Positions 13,081 through 27,719 are shown, counted from the stretch's first letter. The stretch: DNA of 64,000 nucleotides from Amblyornis subalaris (GCA_018881555.1 JACAXG010000007.1:1254643-1318642), one strand, 5' to 3'. Notes: generated by a model from the letters alone, not told the origin. A program made the numbers and translations.

Positions 13081-16000
13081 TCTGAAATGGATAAGTGGTG
13101 TTTCTTCAGTAACAAAAGCAGTGATGCTACCCTGCTTCTCCTTCCCCCTGCCTGCAATACCCAGTGAATTAAAGTTACAACAAAGGGAGACAAGGAAAAG
13201 GACTTGTGATGGCACAAGTGGGTAGCAGCGTTGCTTTGGTTGCCATAGCAATGAAGTTGCCCGTTTTGGCATGCGAGCATCAAGAGATTTAAGTAATGAC
13301 ATCCATTAAAATATAGTGTGGGTTTCGTGCAAGTTGGCAGCAGGGCTGCAGGGTTATTCTCAGCTATGTGGGCTTTTTTTGTCTGCCCTCTTAACCTTCC
13401 TGATTGACCTGTTTGCAAAAACATTCTGTATCCAGCCGCTGCCTTCCAATCGGACACAGCCCCGAGGGTAAAGTTCACTGTTTAATTCCACAAGTGCTTA
13501 TGGACAATGCGTATTATAAAGGTACACAGAAGACTGTTGTGCTTGCTCTGCAAGTGTTAATGGAACTAATGTGTTTGTCAGGAGACGAAAATACAGCTAC
13601 CCCTGTGTAGAGAGCAAGCACAGAGTCTCACTGAATGGAGAAAGAAGATACAAGAAAAAGTATATATTAGGAAAAGTACACCAATAGTTACATGGGTTCT
13701 CTCCTGGTCTATAGGATATATACACTTGAAGGAGAATAAAATGACCATTTTAAATTTATCCATTTTAAATGACAGATAAATCCTTGCATCAAAAATTAAC
13801 CACAGAACGAAAATCACTTTGTATGATACCTAAAGCCGTCTCATTTCTTATTCACTGCATTACTTCTTGTTTACTGCTACTGTAACTTTTGCAGAATTTC
13901 TCGTACTTGAGATATCCAGCTATTTTAAAACCTGGTAGGAATATTATAGATCTATTTCATGGCAGAGATGATGGCTATAAATTTGTTAGGGCAACCTCTG
14001 AAATACGTTTTTTTGTTAATATGGACGNTTAGGGCTGTTTGCAGATATAGCTGAGGCTGCATCCTCTGAGAATGTGACTTTTCTTCATGGCGATATTTCT
14101 TCTATAGATATTGAGCTGTATTTCATTTGTTTATACTCATTATTTTTACTAACAGAGGAAGCATTTCTGGATATCGTCATAACATAATAACATTAGAGTA
14201 AGCATTGATTTTTCTAATCTAATCTACTGAGTCAGTAATGTGAATGGAAGGAGCATTTTCAATCTGTGAATACTTTTTTTGTTTTTACTTCTGTGCTTGC
14301 AAGTCCGAGTATTAAATATAATAATATTTTTTATTTAAAGCCCTGTTATTTTTCTGCTTGATTGTACAGCACTTGCTGTACTTAATTTAAAAAAAAAACA
14401 AACATCCCAGCTGACTGCTACTGTTGCTTGTGGCCAGCAGAAATAAAAAAAGGTAGATCTTAGGCTAAATGGTTGAAGAAAGTGTGAGTTTAGCCAAAGC
14501 ATATTAATTGTTCTTAGCATCAGCCTACACTAGTGAGTGTTAGGTAACACAAATTCCATTGGCAGTTGAGAAAATAACCTGTTATTTAGGTCATGGTACA
14601 TTTTTGTCCCTTATTTTGTACCNGTTGCNTCAAATGAGGCTTCCCCTGTATTAAATGTTACTTTTTGCAATTGCTAAAGAGGTGTTTTATGTCTCATGTT
14701 TATTGTAGCTGATGGTGGGGGGCAGTGGGGGCTAAACACATTTTGAGTCTAATTGCAAGTGATTGGTTTTTCATTTTTCCTTGCATGTCATTGGTTAAAT
14801 TCTGCTCTTTTGACATGTTTTGTCCTAAAGCACTGCCTGTTTACAATTCAGTACTTCTATTAGCTTAAGGCCCAGCTAAGCAAATCCTGTTCTGTGTTAG
14901 TAAATGTCTTAGTTCCTGACAGATGTTGCAGCAGGAATCTGATGGTTATGACATTTACAGCATTAGAGCTGCAATGGTGAGAAATAATCTATATCTTGTC
15001 AGCTTATGGTAGAATCAAACCTCTCTTTTAGTAGAATGAAACAGTAGCTGTTTCCCACTGCAAGTAAGAGATGCCCTTTTGGTTGGTTTTATTGGGTGGG
15101 GGGTTTTTTGTGATTTTTTTTTTTTTAATTTAATGGGAAAAAAATCAACTCTTTCCCACAATCTGAATTTGTAAAATAAGTTGCGGTTGTTAGGAAATTT
15201 TATCTAAAGTGTTTGGATCCATAAGCATGAGGAGATAAACATCAGTATTTCTCAGACTCAGAAGGCTAATTTCAAGTCTTTTTTTTATGCACCCAGATGT
15301 TTTGGATTTACTGGGTCTACACTGAAAACTGTGGGTGAATTTGGCCCAGAAACTACATGACTTAATCATAAAAAGTTGTGTTATCTTATGAGAAAGAAAA
15401 TTTTCATGATAGATGTTATAGTCCCTGAGCTGTCCAGCGGTTCCCAAAGTAGCAGGCAGGAGAACTGCTGGTCTTGGCTTTCCTTTTCATTTCAAGTTAA
15501 CAGGAAAAGAACCAAATGTGGAAGATAAAGGCTTTATCTTTTAGGGAAGTTCTTTGATCCTGTGGTGGCTATCCCAATGTAACTCTTTATGAGGACACTT
15601 GTATTCCAGAATGAAGATTCCCCTTTTTTCTGTGTACAAAATACAAGCAGAAGAAGGTAAGGAGCGTTAATCCTGCAATAAAAGTGTCCCAACAGGATTA
15701 GCATAGCCATTAATGTCTCTGTAGACAAGCCTGAGAGGAGAGAGTTAAAGCAGTCTGTATTCTCTTNATTTTCTTTTGAAAGTTCAAAACACTCATTGCC
15801 ATGCCCAAGGCTAAGTTCAAAGTTGAGGGATGCTTTGTTGTGACTGTTNTTCCATACCTGCCATTGCCCCTTTGGTATCACCAAGGGGTGTCACACCCAG
15901 AATCTGCAGCAGGCTGTCCACCTGTACCGGTCCCAGACTCTGCTGGGAGGGAGTGTTTGCTCTCAGGTGCAGTAAGAGGAGATCTGTGCCGCCTCACTTC

Positions 16001-19000
16001 CAGAGCTCGGGGTTATTTAGCGTGTACAGTCATTCCCAACTTTGTTTTTTTTGTTTTGCTCATCAGTGCAGACGTGTTCTTAAAGACAGAAATCGCAGTG
16101 GCCTGAATAAGAAGGAAGCTGCTGACAGCTTTACTGCTCTTTTTAATTGCTGTTATTCTCTGCTAGCAGTGTGGCTTTTCCAAAAGTAGCTCTGTGGAAT
16201 TCAGTGGNATTCTGAAAATCATACCCTGAGTGTTTAAAAGGTGCTGTATTTTATTGGTAAATCTTTCTTACTTATTTTTTTCCTCCCAAAATTATGCTGA
16301 TGTGGAATCTACAGTTCACTTTTTGAGCATGTACTCTCCTGAAATAGTCCCCACTCTGCTTCATAGTTGACATTCTAATTTGTGCACAACTACTAGTTCT
16401 TTAGGAATATTGGATCCTTAACAGTAACAGCTGGAATTTTAAAGTATCTTTCCAAACTCACATACAAGGCAAAACAATATTCCTGCTTTATAAAGAATTA
16501 CCAGAATAAATCTCAATTGTCAATCACGGGAGCATTCTGAAAACTTGTGTGACAAATTCAGTTATATCGAGGGCATGAATTTTTTTCAAGGTTTTCATGT
16601 TTTAAGAAGTCTTCTGAAGCTGATTCCATTTGTAATGTATACCATGTGTGGAGCACTGTCCTTTATTCTTTATTACACTCTGCAGGTTGTTGAGTTGTGC
16701 CTTTTGAGTCTATCCTTTGGCATGCACGAGCATAAACAAAGCTGCAGACACTGTGTTTTCCTCCACCAGCAGCGTGATNTGTTTGTGAGTTAACCAAGTA
16801 GCCTTGGGTTCTACATGGGTTTTCCCACTGTTGGAAAGGCAATTTATTCCTTTAATAAAACCGGAGATTAAGGATTGAATTAAAGGGAGAGTGTGGGTTG
16901 ATATAAAAACCAGTTAATAAATAAGTTAAATTACCGGTCTTTTCAGTTTTAATAGCTGATGAGGTGTTTGCTTTCTTTTGACAGTGCTGAACTGTTGGGA
17001 GTGATTGTTTTTTTATGATTATAACCTCTAAGGAATACTGTGCCCTTGGTTTTTCATAACTGAGAAACCACTGAACTAAAAAGTAGGCAGCTCCAGAAGT
17101 GGGAATGGGTGATTTAGTAAAGATCATATGAAGATCCTGTGGTTTAGAAAAGATCAAGCTGTGAGGAGGAGAAACCACCCATTTTTCTAGCGTGGCATAA
17201 AAAGATTCCCAGCAGGAGGGATATTTTGCGGCCATATCTGACTGCTTGGTGAGCCTCTTTAGCCATGTTAGGCATACAGCCACATGGAAATTTAAATAGG
17301 GAAATCAAACACAGCTCCCAGATGCATCCTAGAAACAATCAGGTATTGGCTAATGGACCTTATTTCTGTCTCACTCCTGTCTACTGTGCTTATCCTTTGC
17401 CATCCTGCTCTTTTTCACATCCTGAAGGGAATTTGATCTCGCTGCAGCATGTTTTATCTCCTGTTACATAGGTGCTTACCCCTCATGGCTCCTCGGGGGA
17501 CATGCACCTTTTCCCCTTCCTCTTCCCCACATCTCCCTCCTTAGGAGAGGGACAGTTCAGAGCCAGCTGCTCTTATCAGAAGTTCGCACAGTACCTGGCA
17601 ATAGAGGGGGAAAGCCTTTGAAGTGGTGTGTAGGAAGGAGAAAGGACCCTCTTGGGACTTTGGTGTGTGTTTCCTAGGCATGGTCACAGGCTCTGAAGTC
17701 ATGGATGGCAGGAGGGGAGCCCCTTTTATCCCCAGGTGTGTGGGCAAGAGGCCACCCCGCAGGTGGAGGAAGCCATGGCACTCCTGAGCCATCTGGCACA
17801 GGTTAGGCGTGCTCATGGAGTTTGCTCCTTTTAATCCCTTGTGGAGGTACAGCAGGGAGTCAGCCATGGTCCAGGTCTCCTTTGTAGTTGCAGAGGAAGT
17901 TGCTGGCTGGAGATAAGGCTTCCGAAGATCCGGACCAAATCAGACTGGATGTCTGGCGCTGGGCCGCAGCCGCGTGAGGAAGTCCTTCAGCATCAGAGTG
18001 AAATGAAACGCAGGTCAGAGACTATGGGGTCAGAAGACAAAAATTGCAAAGTTAGCTTGAAATTCCAGGTCAAAAGTTTTTCCTCCTTTCATTAAACATA
18101 GCAAAAGGCCTTTCTGATTACCAGTGGTACTGATAATGCAGTAGAGTCTAGAGATCCAGATCCTTTNGTGCTCAGCCTTGCACTGGTTGCCTGTGCTCTG
18201 AAGAACTTTCTTGGAGTTGAGACTGGTGCATGAAAAACATACTCCCTGGTTTTTGTGCAAGAAAATTGACTTTCAAAGAAAAATAAATACTGAAAACCAT
18301 GAGATCTCAATATTTTTACTCTCTTTTTAGATTACTATGTTATAAATAATAAAAAATTGCTTGATGATATGCAGGGTGAACAAAAACTTGTATGTTCCAG
18401 AGCCCACTGTCTCATAACCGAAGCCATCCTGGAAAGGAAAGGGGGATGTTCCCCTTGAGACCATTCTCCCTCTCCCTTTTTACTGTGCTCTTGTAGCCTT
18501 GTCTTCCTCTCAATGGCTTCTCTTCTTCACCTCATGCTCAGGTCCTCTTCTTGCACTCAAGGACATGAGCATTTGCCCTTACTGGAGTTTCAATCCTTTT
18601 TTTAGGTTCTTTTTCCCACNGCCCTGCAAAATGGACTTGCTGTTGGTCTGTAAAACACAACCAGATTTTGTTTGTCTCTTGAATGGTTTAATTTGCTGGC
18701 TTCAAAGATCTGAATGACTTGGCTTTCTGAATCATGTGGCTGACATATCCTTTTCAGATTTTTGTTAGTAGTCCAAATCATAAATAATAGTAGTAATATG
18801 CACTTGCAGTCTAAGTACAGCATGTTATTTTCTTGGAGCCACTCTCACCGCTGCCATTCTGTCTTGTTGTGTACAACGCTGNTTTTCCTCTCCACATGTG
18901 AATGTTTTCATTCCATCTGAATTAAAGCCACAGAACTGCTTTCCTTCTCAGGCAGTGGAGTCTTTCTTTATGATGTTTAGCCACACACGTTGGTTCATCC

Positions 19001-20453
19001 CTTTGAATTTACCATTCCAATTTACCATTACCTGTCCATGTTTGTCTGCGAAGTGACTTCTTGATGAGACTGCAACCCAGTGGCGGCTTGCCAATATTTC
19101 CTTAGCTTTTTCTTGGAACATCCAGTTTAGGAAGTGGACTAATTAGCGCGTAAACATTGTTTAGCAGAAGAACTCCAATTAGCACTGTTTGGCCTGGCTT
19201 CAGTGATAAACAGAGTTTAGATGCACGTCAATGTTTGTCCTAACAGTTTATAAAGTCTATTTCGTGGTCCTAGGGGACAGCACACACCAGATACAGTAAA
19301 TAGTCACTGCAGTCAAGGCCATGAGAAAAAGCTTGCTGTGTCAAGCTTAATAGGCTGTGCATGATACGTTAGTGAGCTACTTTGGAAGCTTTCCATTAAT
19401 CTTAATTATTCTAAAATACTAACTAAATCTTTACAAATATGTCTTTTTCTTGTTATTGTCTGTCTGCTACCATAGGAAAAAAAGATATGACACACTCTTC
19501 AATCCTTGTAAACCAATGGAATTTAGGTTTTCAGCGTGTATTTTTGTGTTGTCACTGTATCTTCCCTGTTTTGTTAAAGCCTAAAATTAAGCTAGATTCT
19601 TATCGGTACAAGCATAGGCAAGCTTCTTGCCCCAAGAAAATCCTATCCTTGTTTTGGCATGACAAAATCAATACTGATAAATAGGTGGGATAAGCTTGGA
19701 CTACCCTTATGGTAATATTGCAGGTAGCCAAGTGTAGCAACATACACTCTGTGGTTCTAAGGGAGGGATGCTTGTCCAGCTGTGGTGGGCTTATCTGTAA
19801 GAAACTGAAGACCAGAAGGTTGTTGAAGTGTAAAATAACCATTCCTGCTTCCCTGCTCCACATGCCTTAGTCGCAGTTTTGTTGTTTTTTTTCCTGATTG
19901 TCCTGTGAATTCCTTGAGCCTGTATGTGAGCAGGGGAGTTGGAGAGAGTGGATAACTTCATGTGCCCATCCCTGTGTTGTGACTTTTGATTTATGATACA
20001 GGCAAACTGGCTCAGAGGTTGAATCCAGTAATGGTATCTTTAGATCATAGTCAGTATTAGATGACTAAAGTAAATATGAAATATTCTGTGTGTACTAAGA
20101 ATACTTAAAGTAATGGATGTAATCCTAACACTGCGTGAGAGAAGGATGCATAGAAGCAGCTCTTAATGTTTTGCTGGATTAGCTGTATTTGTATTTCAGA
20201 AATTACTATAACTAGGGGATCACGCAGGACAAGTCTATTCTTAGCTGCATAGTGGCTTGAAAGTCTCTTTTTTAAACTCCTGACATCAGTAGACAGACCA
20301 CAGAAGAAGCCCAAATGAAACCAGAGTTTTCTGCTGGAAATCTTTCCAAGCAATTGAAAGGCATTGTTAAAATGTCTAATTCCAATTTTATCAATCAATT
20401 AAGTGAAAAAGAACAGATGCAACTAAAGTAAAACTGTTTTCTTTCTCCTTCAG
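13081..20453. other. non-coding stretch, no gene recognised
   Basis: Over 7 kb with no supported gene or mobile element. Open frames at 15534-15884, 15801-16189, 16852-17283 and 17541-17867 have no motif that I recognise, and several overlap on opposite strands. A T13 run lies at 15114-15126 just after a ggtggggggt stretch. Confidence 0.5.
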
Positions 20454-20492
20454 ACAATGAGACAGATCCAGAACTTAGAGACAGCCATGCAA
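20454..20492 (+). other. candidate 39-nt microexon
   Basis: A strong acceptor-like signal (ctgttttctttctccttcag, ending at 20453) is followed by 39 bases and then a gcaa|gtatgt donor-like site at 20493. Thirty-nine is a multiple of three. Two frames are open: one reads TMRQIQNLETAMQ, resembling a coiled-coil fragment, and the other reads NETDPELRDSHA. The third has a stop. This is the best matched splice-site pair I saw in the window, but I do not recognise the peptide and no neighbouring exon is identified. It may be chance. Confidence 0.25.
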
Positions 20493-22956
20493 GTATGTCT
20501 GTTCTTCACGGGGGGATGCTGGGTTGCGTGTGTATTACTTGTCATTAAACAGTGCAGGACGTAGAGCTGCCCTTTCCCTCAGCCTAGTGTGGATAACTGA
20601 GAGAGTGAAATTGTCCACTCACCAGGGGAGGAAGGAAGCTACCCTAGTATTTAACTATTTATTGCACTTTAGTGTCACCCAAGCTCCGCNGTAACAGCTT
20701 CCTTGTGTATGAGGTCGGTGGATGGCCGTCTTGATACTTCAGCTGCAAAAGGATCATGTGTTTCTCAAATTAAATTTGTTGCAAGTTTTTTCTAGCAGTT
20801 GGAGAAAATCCTTCCTCCAAAAATAAACATCAGAATTTGCCATTGTTGCTGAAGAGGATGGAATGTGATTGGTGACATGGTTGAAGTTACTTGTTAGCTT
20901 TAACTAAACGTTCGCATTTTCTATTATTTGTTTTCCCTTTTGTGAATATTTTACTATAACTTTAATATATTTTTTAAGATACTACTGTGTCTGCTCATTC
21001 CCTAATGTTCTTTCATTGTCTCCCTCTCATTATTTCCCTCACCTACAGGCCAGATTTCAGTTTAACAGTTTTGTGGTTGATACTTTACTCAAACACTTGA
21101 GGAATTGTCAAGTGAGTGGTGCCAAGGTCCTATTGAAAGATTTGCTTCTCAGAAGCTTTTTTGTCTCCTAAAAACAGATTCAATAAATGAAATTATAATT
21201 ACATTAATCAGAAAATAACAGACTCTCCATACCTGCCACCATGTGAAGATACCGCAGAGGAGTAGCCATGTACCATTTAAAATTCTTTATTTGGTTTACA
21301 GCAGAGTCCTCTATGAGTTTAGCACATCTAAAAAGAAGTCTTTCAATATATGCCATGTGAAAAGGTGCACAGAAATTCATTTCATTTTAGATGTCCAAAT
21401 TTCCTGATTATTCATATTTGCAAATTTAGTTTTCACTTGCAGTGATAAATGGTGTCTCATTAATTTCCAATTTGGTCAAAGTTTTTGTTTGTGGTGTTTT
21501 TGTTTTTTTTTTTCTTTTAATTTACAAGGGACCACTCTTGGGAAATATTGCAAAGACCAGGTTAAAAATGAGCTGTGATAAAAAAGGTCTCATAAAAGAT
21601 GGGAACTGATTGATGGCAAGCTAAGTTGATAAAAATTGGTCTCAAATCAGAATGTAAGTTATTAACTGCTTGATTTGTGTTAAGGTCTACTGTTCCCTTG
21701 TGCTTTGGAAATTTTATTGGGGTTCTAAAACAAAATACACCCCTGATTTAATTTCAGCACATGCCAGGTTGGTGTTGTGTGCTTCTCCTGCAGGTTTTAA
21801 AGAGATTGCAGGTGTTTTTTGTTATACTTGCAGTCTTAACTGTGGGGCTGTATTCTGGAATATACCTTCCTGAAAAAATAAATTTGAGTAACAGAAAAGA
21901 TACAAACCATTAGTGGAAAGCCTGTGAGTGGTACCTAAAGATAGAGATGGTTCTCTCCACTAAAATATTTCAGATGTTTATACATGTAAGAAACAGGTGA
22001 AGCAGTGAGCAGCTGTGGTAGCACAGGTTAAATGCATATGCTCAAAACCTTATGGGAAACTCAAAAGTGAGCTAAGAATTACATCCAAGTTTCTTTAAGT
22101 CCAGTAACCAGTTTTGCTTAACTACTCTTTTATGCTTTTTTCCCCTCCCTGTTGAATTTTTTTTTTTTAAAGTCAGCTATAGAACAGGGCTCTAGTGAAT
22201 TGAGCAACAACTCATTTCCTTTGCGATCACCAGGAAATACGCTGAGCAATTAAGGGTGGCTGGATGGGAAAAGGGCTTTCATTTCACTGAGATACAAAAG
22301 TTCCCAGGCTTTCCTGGCTTTTCAGCAGCCTTCCAGGTGGTCTGTCTTGGAGCTAAGTCCCCCATGTTCCGATGTCCATGGTAGAAGCGAATTTGAGGAA
22401 ACAGGACTGACAGCCTGAAGGATTTAATTTTTTTTAATATGTGTTTCATCGCTTAACAGTTCTTTTACAAACCTCAGTTTCTATTTCCTATCTGCTTCTC
22501 TATTATCTGGATCAAGAGCAAAGAACTTCCATGAACAGCCTATAGATTCACACAGAGTAATTCCTTATTAAGAAGGAATATCTCCTAGTAATCCTTGAAT
22601 TCTCAATTTGTGTAAAGATTAATACGTATGGATGTATGTTTTAAGGGAAGGTGACCATCTGCTGATCCTGTATTGCACAGAGATGCTTAGTAGCTGTTTT
22701 TCTTTCAAATGTTGACCTAAAAATGTAACAATTCCCCACAATGTGGGCTTCACGTGACAGCAAGTTGTAGCTTGTTGAAATGCACTATGCCCACTAGTGC
22801 AAAATGAGAGTATCAGTATTTCATGTGGAAACATGACTTTGGCTTGAAACTGATACAAGAGATTTAAAAGATAAAAACCCTGAAAACTCCAGCAAGTCCT
22901 AACAAAATACTCTCTTTAAATAATGCACCATAAGTAAATATTATTGTTTATTGGAA

Positions 22957-22979
22957 ACTCTTTCCCTATTGGAAAGAGT
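22957..22979. repeat. perfect 9-bp hairpin
   Basis: ACTCTTTCC (22957-22965) and GGAAAGAGT (22971-22979) are perfect reverse complements with a five-base loop. No associated RNA gene or terminator signature was recognised. Confidence 0.45.
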
Positions 22980-23816
22980 CTATTTTTGCTGTTTACTTCT
23001 CTAGGATCTGAATAATAATGAATAACAATACTATTTTCTAGGAGAAAAAAAAAAAAGAAAATCTGATTTTTATATCTCTTTAAAAAATTCAAACTTTCTC
23101 TCTCATTGCTGATTATCCAAACTGAAAGGAACTGAATTACACACATATGTCTGAACTAAATTACAGACATATTCATATCTAATAAATAACGTGACCTGAA
23201 GTTCTGTTTTCTTACCTCCGTGGTTGAGAACTCACTATCTGCTTTTAAAAGAGATCTTGCAAGTCATAATGGATGCTAAATTTACTGATGATTTTTTTTT
23301 GTTCACTTGCTGATGATACTCAGGATTTAGTTATTGTTGAGGGATTTGTGTGTCTGTGTGCAAATGTGGATTATCTCAATTTTGTGTCGTTTCCCTCCCT
23401 CATTTTAATGTTCATGCCATGGCAGTGTTTTCACCACCATTTGGAATTCTGTTTGAAGTTCCTAGCCAAATAACACTGTTCTAAATGTTAATTCTCTTCT
23501 GAGCAGTGGTAGAGTTCCTGTGTCCTTCCTCTCCGAGGCTCTTAAGTGCACTGTGATCTGTAAGACTCATCACAGGATTAAGGAACAAGAAGTGCTAATC
23601 TGGGTTTTACCCCTTCCTGGCTCTGCCTGTAAAAGGAGAGAGCTGACCTGAGTTTCTCAAAGAGGTGGGGTGAGGATTAATTAAGTGCAGACACGAATTG
23701 TTGCTTGAGTGCTGGGAATGTCTCGCAAGATTTTCAGACCGTGTAAGGTGGTGCAGTTCAGCTGAACAAAACAAAAGCTTTCATTTTGTTACAAGAAATA
23801 TGTAATTGTTTGAGGG

Positions 23817-23838
23817 AAATATATCTGAAATATATCTG
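23817..23838. repeat. 11-bp tandem duplication
   Basis: AAATATATCTG occurs twice head to tail (23817-23827 and 23828-23838), followed by a partial third copy. It looks like a replication-slippage product. Confidence 0.7.
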
Positions 23839-23923
23839 AAATTTGACTTGTGTCTCACTGCTCGAAATACACACCAGATTGTAAAGTTTGCCTGCACCTG
23901 TTTGGCACCCAACTAGGATTTTC

Positions 23924-23955
23924 TTTCTAAAAGGGAAGAGTTTCTAAAAGGGAAG
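23924..23955. repeat. 15-bp direct repeat, period 17
   Basis: TTTCTAAAAGGGAAG occurs at 23924-23938 and again at 23941-23955 with two bases between. The copies are identical, so the duplication is recent or little eroded. Confidence 0.75.
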
Positions 23956-24824
23956 TCTGTTACCTGGAATTGTAAAAATCTTGCGTTCATTTGAAAAGAC
24001 TTGTCGTAGAGATTGGTGCCTTATTCTGTATCAAAAAAATGTGTCATCAGCCTTCAGAACTGACAGCAGGGAGTTTTGAATGCAATCCCCAGGAGGCCTC
24101 CACTACCTGAGACATCCAAATGCTCTGATGCCGTCAGCTGGAAGTCCTGGCCTAGAAAAATGTTTGTATATTTTAATTTTTCACCTCAATTTTCAGTAGG
24201 TACTCCAGTTTACAATAATATTATTTGTTAGTTGGAGCCAAGAGCAGGAAAATATGACCTCTGTGGAAACCTCTGTAGCTTTTGTGGAGGTTTGATAGCA
24301 TTAGACACAGAGAAAAAGTAGTGTTAATATCATTGAAACACCTGATTTTTGTATAATCTTGTATTTTAGAGAGCAAAGAAAAGAGAGGGTGCTCGATACA
24401 TGTGCACATAATAAATGTCAGTCTGGTTTATTCTTTTAGAATTAATGTACGTGGAACTGGAACTTCTGTGGAAAGCATTAGCAGGGTGAATATTCTTGCC
24501 AATGCCACATTTGTGTGATTGATGAATGAAGTCTTGGTCATGAAGCCCTTGAGGAACNGAGTACAAATAGCAGAATCATTTTTTTTTAATACTTTTTTCA
24601 GAGATTTTACAGGTAAATCTTTGAATAGAGTAGAATTTAAAAAATGTTGTCTTTTGACCACAGTGGTACAGGGTGCTACATTTCCTTCTCATGAGTTCCT
24701 GTTTGGGACAGACAAAGCAGATGTTTGGCTTGGAAGCAGGCTTTATTTGGCGTGGTTGCAGGAAGTACTGAGAGATTTGCTATTGACATTTAATCCCTGA
24801 TGTTTCTGTAGACTGAAAGACCAA

Positions 24825-24869
24825 TTTTTTTTCTTTCTTTCTCGCTTTTTTTCTTTTTTCCTTTTCTGT
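24825..24869. repeat. T-rich pyrimidine tract
   Basis: An almost pure T/C run, mostly TTTC units, about 45 bases long and interrupted once by a G. Low-complexity DNA; it produces the lysine-rich minus-strand open frame over it. Confidence 0.7.
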
Positions 24870-27719
24870 TGCTTGCTTGAATCTATGTAAAATGAACTAA
24901 ACTCATAATACATATTTGGCAAGGGAGCTGGAAACACTGTATTCTGTTTCTTATAATCTTGACAGTCTAACTCATAAATCCCAGTCCCCTGATTCCTCTG
25001 ATCACAGTGAGATTTTTTTTCGCAGGTGTTTAAAATATGAAATTAGATGTTTCCCCCAAAGCTGTANGTCTGATCTCCATCACTGCAGCAATCCAACCAA
25101 AGGGCCTGTCCTCCAAATTATTCTGGCTTAGGGAAGTTTTTTCCTGCATCTGGCCCATGCTTTGTGTTACTGTGTATTAATTAATTTGTATTCATATTAA
25201 TCTGTTTAAAAATTAGAAGGGAATAATAAGAAGAGAGGAGAAAGTAGCTGAGGAGATAACTGGGCTATGAAGGCAACCAAGCTGATTTGCACAAAAATAC
25301 TGGGGTGAATCACTTTTTTAAATAAACTCTGATAGTTTTTCTGTAAAACCTTCAGGATGGGAGTTTTCATGCACGAAGTTATTCTGCAGAGATTTTTGCT
25401 GCAAAAATCGTAAGTGTTAGCAAAAGAACTTCACCTGTTGTTCTGTATTTGCATTTTCACNCAGCAGACTGTCAAGGCATTGTTGGTCTTGCTAAGTTAG
25501 ATATAAAAAAGAAGTAATGTTTTCTAGAGCAGTGTGGTTTGGCAGGATACCTTGGGTAGCTTGCTGCCTTTCTGTGTAAGCTTTACTTTTCTTTTCTGGG
25601 TGATAATCTTGGTTTGTGGAGGCCATGAAATTGCCCCCGTCTGTTTTTCCTGACCTGGGGTCTGGGCCATGATGATCAGAGCATTCCTGTGCTGTGCTGG
25701 AAGCAATCAAGTGATGCTCTATGCATTTTATATGCAGCGGATTTGAATCCTGCAAAAGTAAAGTTGCTGGGGGGAAAAGCAGACCCATGGAAGGATTCAT
25801 CTAGTGAACTTCATTTTGGGTCAATACCTGAAATACTTCATTTTTAGTGGACTGAATTGAGATGGTTTGGGCTTTAGAGGTGTTCCAGCTTGAACTGTGT
25901 CTGAGATGGGAATATGTGAGGGTTGCTTCTATTGTAATATGAATGCTTTGGAACCAAAATATAACTCCTGCTATTAGGCAGTCAACAAAAATTTTAAATG
26001 CCTTTTGTTCTTAGGGGTATTTTTATAAAATCTTAACAACCCGTGGTTTCCCGTTTAATTTGAATATAGCTTAATTCACCAGCTTGCCTTTCAAGATGGT
26101 CCTGGATTTACCACCTGAGCCACAACTTCCTTAATGTCATGCCAAAGTAGTTTTAAGGGAAGGATATATTCAAATAATGTGGAAAATGTGTCCAAGAGAA
26201 TGAGTGTGTGATAGCTCTCGGGTTACCGAGTGCAGTGGAGTCTGCAGGAGAGTGGCATGTATTACCCATTAGCACTCTACAGAAATGAGTCCTGCAGAAA
26301 TAGTTATTGACCAGAAAGAGTAAAAAAAAGGAGGCTAATTATTTTTCCTCACTAGTTCTATTTTTCACCCCTTCCTGCCGATTCCTGGAATGTGGGTACT
26401 CTGTTTTAAAGAAGCGCTTATCTGTATAATTGTGCAGTTCTATTATAATATAGTGAGTGTGTGGTTACCACCAGTCACTAAAGTAGTTCTTGCACACCAG
26501 TTGTAGCTGTCCTTGGGTGGCACTGAAAAACAGAGTGGTTTTTAGAAGCTGTTCGAACAAATAAAAGAATTTGTGAAACCACCGGGCACACAGGGAAGAA
26601 GCACTGGGAGTGTGAAAAGCTCTTTTTTAGAGCAGAAGGCTTTAAGCAATACTCCATGAAGTGTAAGTAATTAAAATGTTATAAAGGCCTGAAACAAGAT
26701 GTTCCTCCTGCCCTCCCACAACTGGAATATTTTTTTTTTTATTTTGTGTCTTAGTCCCAGGTCTTGTTTTTGTTTAGGTAATCTTTGTATCAGGTTGCAG
26801 GGTATATTCCTGTGCACAGATTTTCCTAGTACTGACGTCCAGAAATGGTTTCCAATCCACTGTTTTTAAAACTTTTCTAGGCTATCTATGAATTAAATGA
26901 AACTGCCTCAGGTCCAATAAATTTACTTATTAATGGTATCAGAATTAGGCTTTGGAGCTTTCTGGGTTTCCATTATTTCCACTGCAGTCTCTAGATTATG
27001 GTCTATCACCAGGCCTTTCTGTGCACAAGGAGCTGCCAAAAAATCAGAATAGGAAAGAATTACATGACTCAAGTTGTCATCGCATTGTTCACGTTGCCGG
27101 AGCCTGCCTGTGGGGAAAAAGAAAATATTGAAGGCAGAAAACTTTCCTCCATTCCTCGACCAAAATATGGCTGTATCAGCCCAGAGAGCTTCCCTGCTCT
27201 TAAGGAATTGGGTTGTCCATCTTTTTTCCTGCTGCTTACCAGCTGTGCTAGAACTTCCCGTGCAATCTGGGGGTTTGCCTATGGCTGGTTTAATGGGAGG
27301 AGATCTCAGCAGCTACAGCAACTCAGTTCCCTGTGCAAAAATTACATATCCCTTGGCACAGACATGGCTGTTGATCCCCAGAGCAATTGGGATTGGCCTG
27401 GGAGTCTTTGGGAGTGGGAAGCATGTGCAGGAGGTGGTGATATCTAATGGGTGAGGCCTGGTGAGAAGGGGTGGAAATTCGTTTTTTTCCTATTGCTCCG
27501 GTTGTTTCTGATAGGAANGTTTTGTGGCAGAATGACTCCAGGGCTTGTGTCTGGGAACTAAAGGATAGCAAGGATAAATTTAAAGTAAATTTAAATTATT
27601 TTAATCTGATTTTTATTTTAATATCCTTCTTTCCCCTTATTTAATAAGTTAGTGCACTCTGATATTTTTATCTACAGCCTTAGCACGAAGAGTAATTGTT
27701 GNCAATCCCTGTAATTATT

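Larger units (their letters stand above)
20493..27719. other. non-coding stretch, no gene recognised
   Basis: No gene seen. Overlapping plus-strand frames at 26998-27447 and 27074-27454 (149 and 126 codons) have no recognisable domain. Minor structures in this stretch (a hairpin, two short tandem duplications and a T/C tract) are listed separately. The rest is AT-rich unique sequence. Confidence 0.5.

Noticed and set aside
26998..27454. Two overlapping plus-strand frames of 149 and 126 codons
   Set aside because: Different frames over the same bases, with no motif or resemblance to a known protein.
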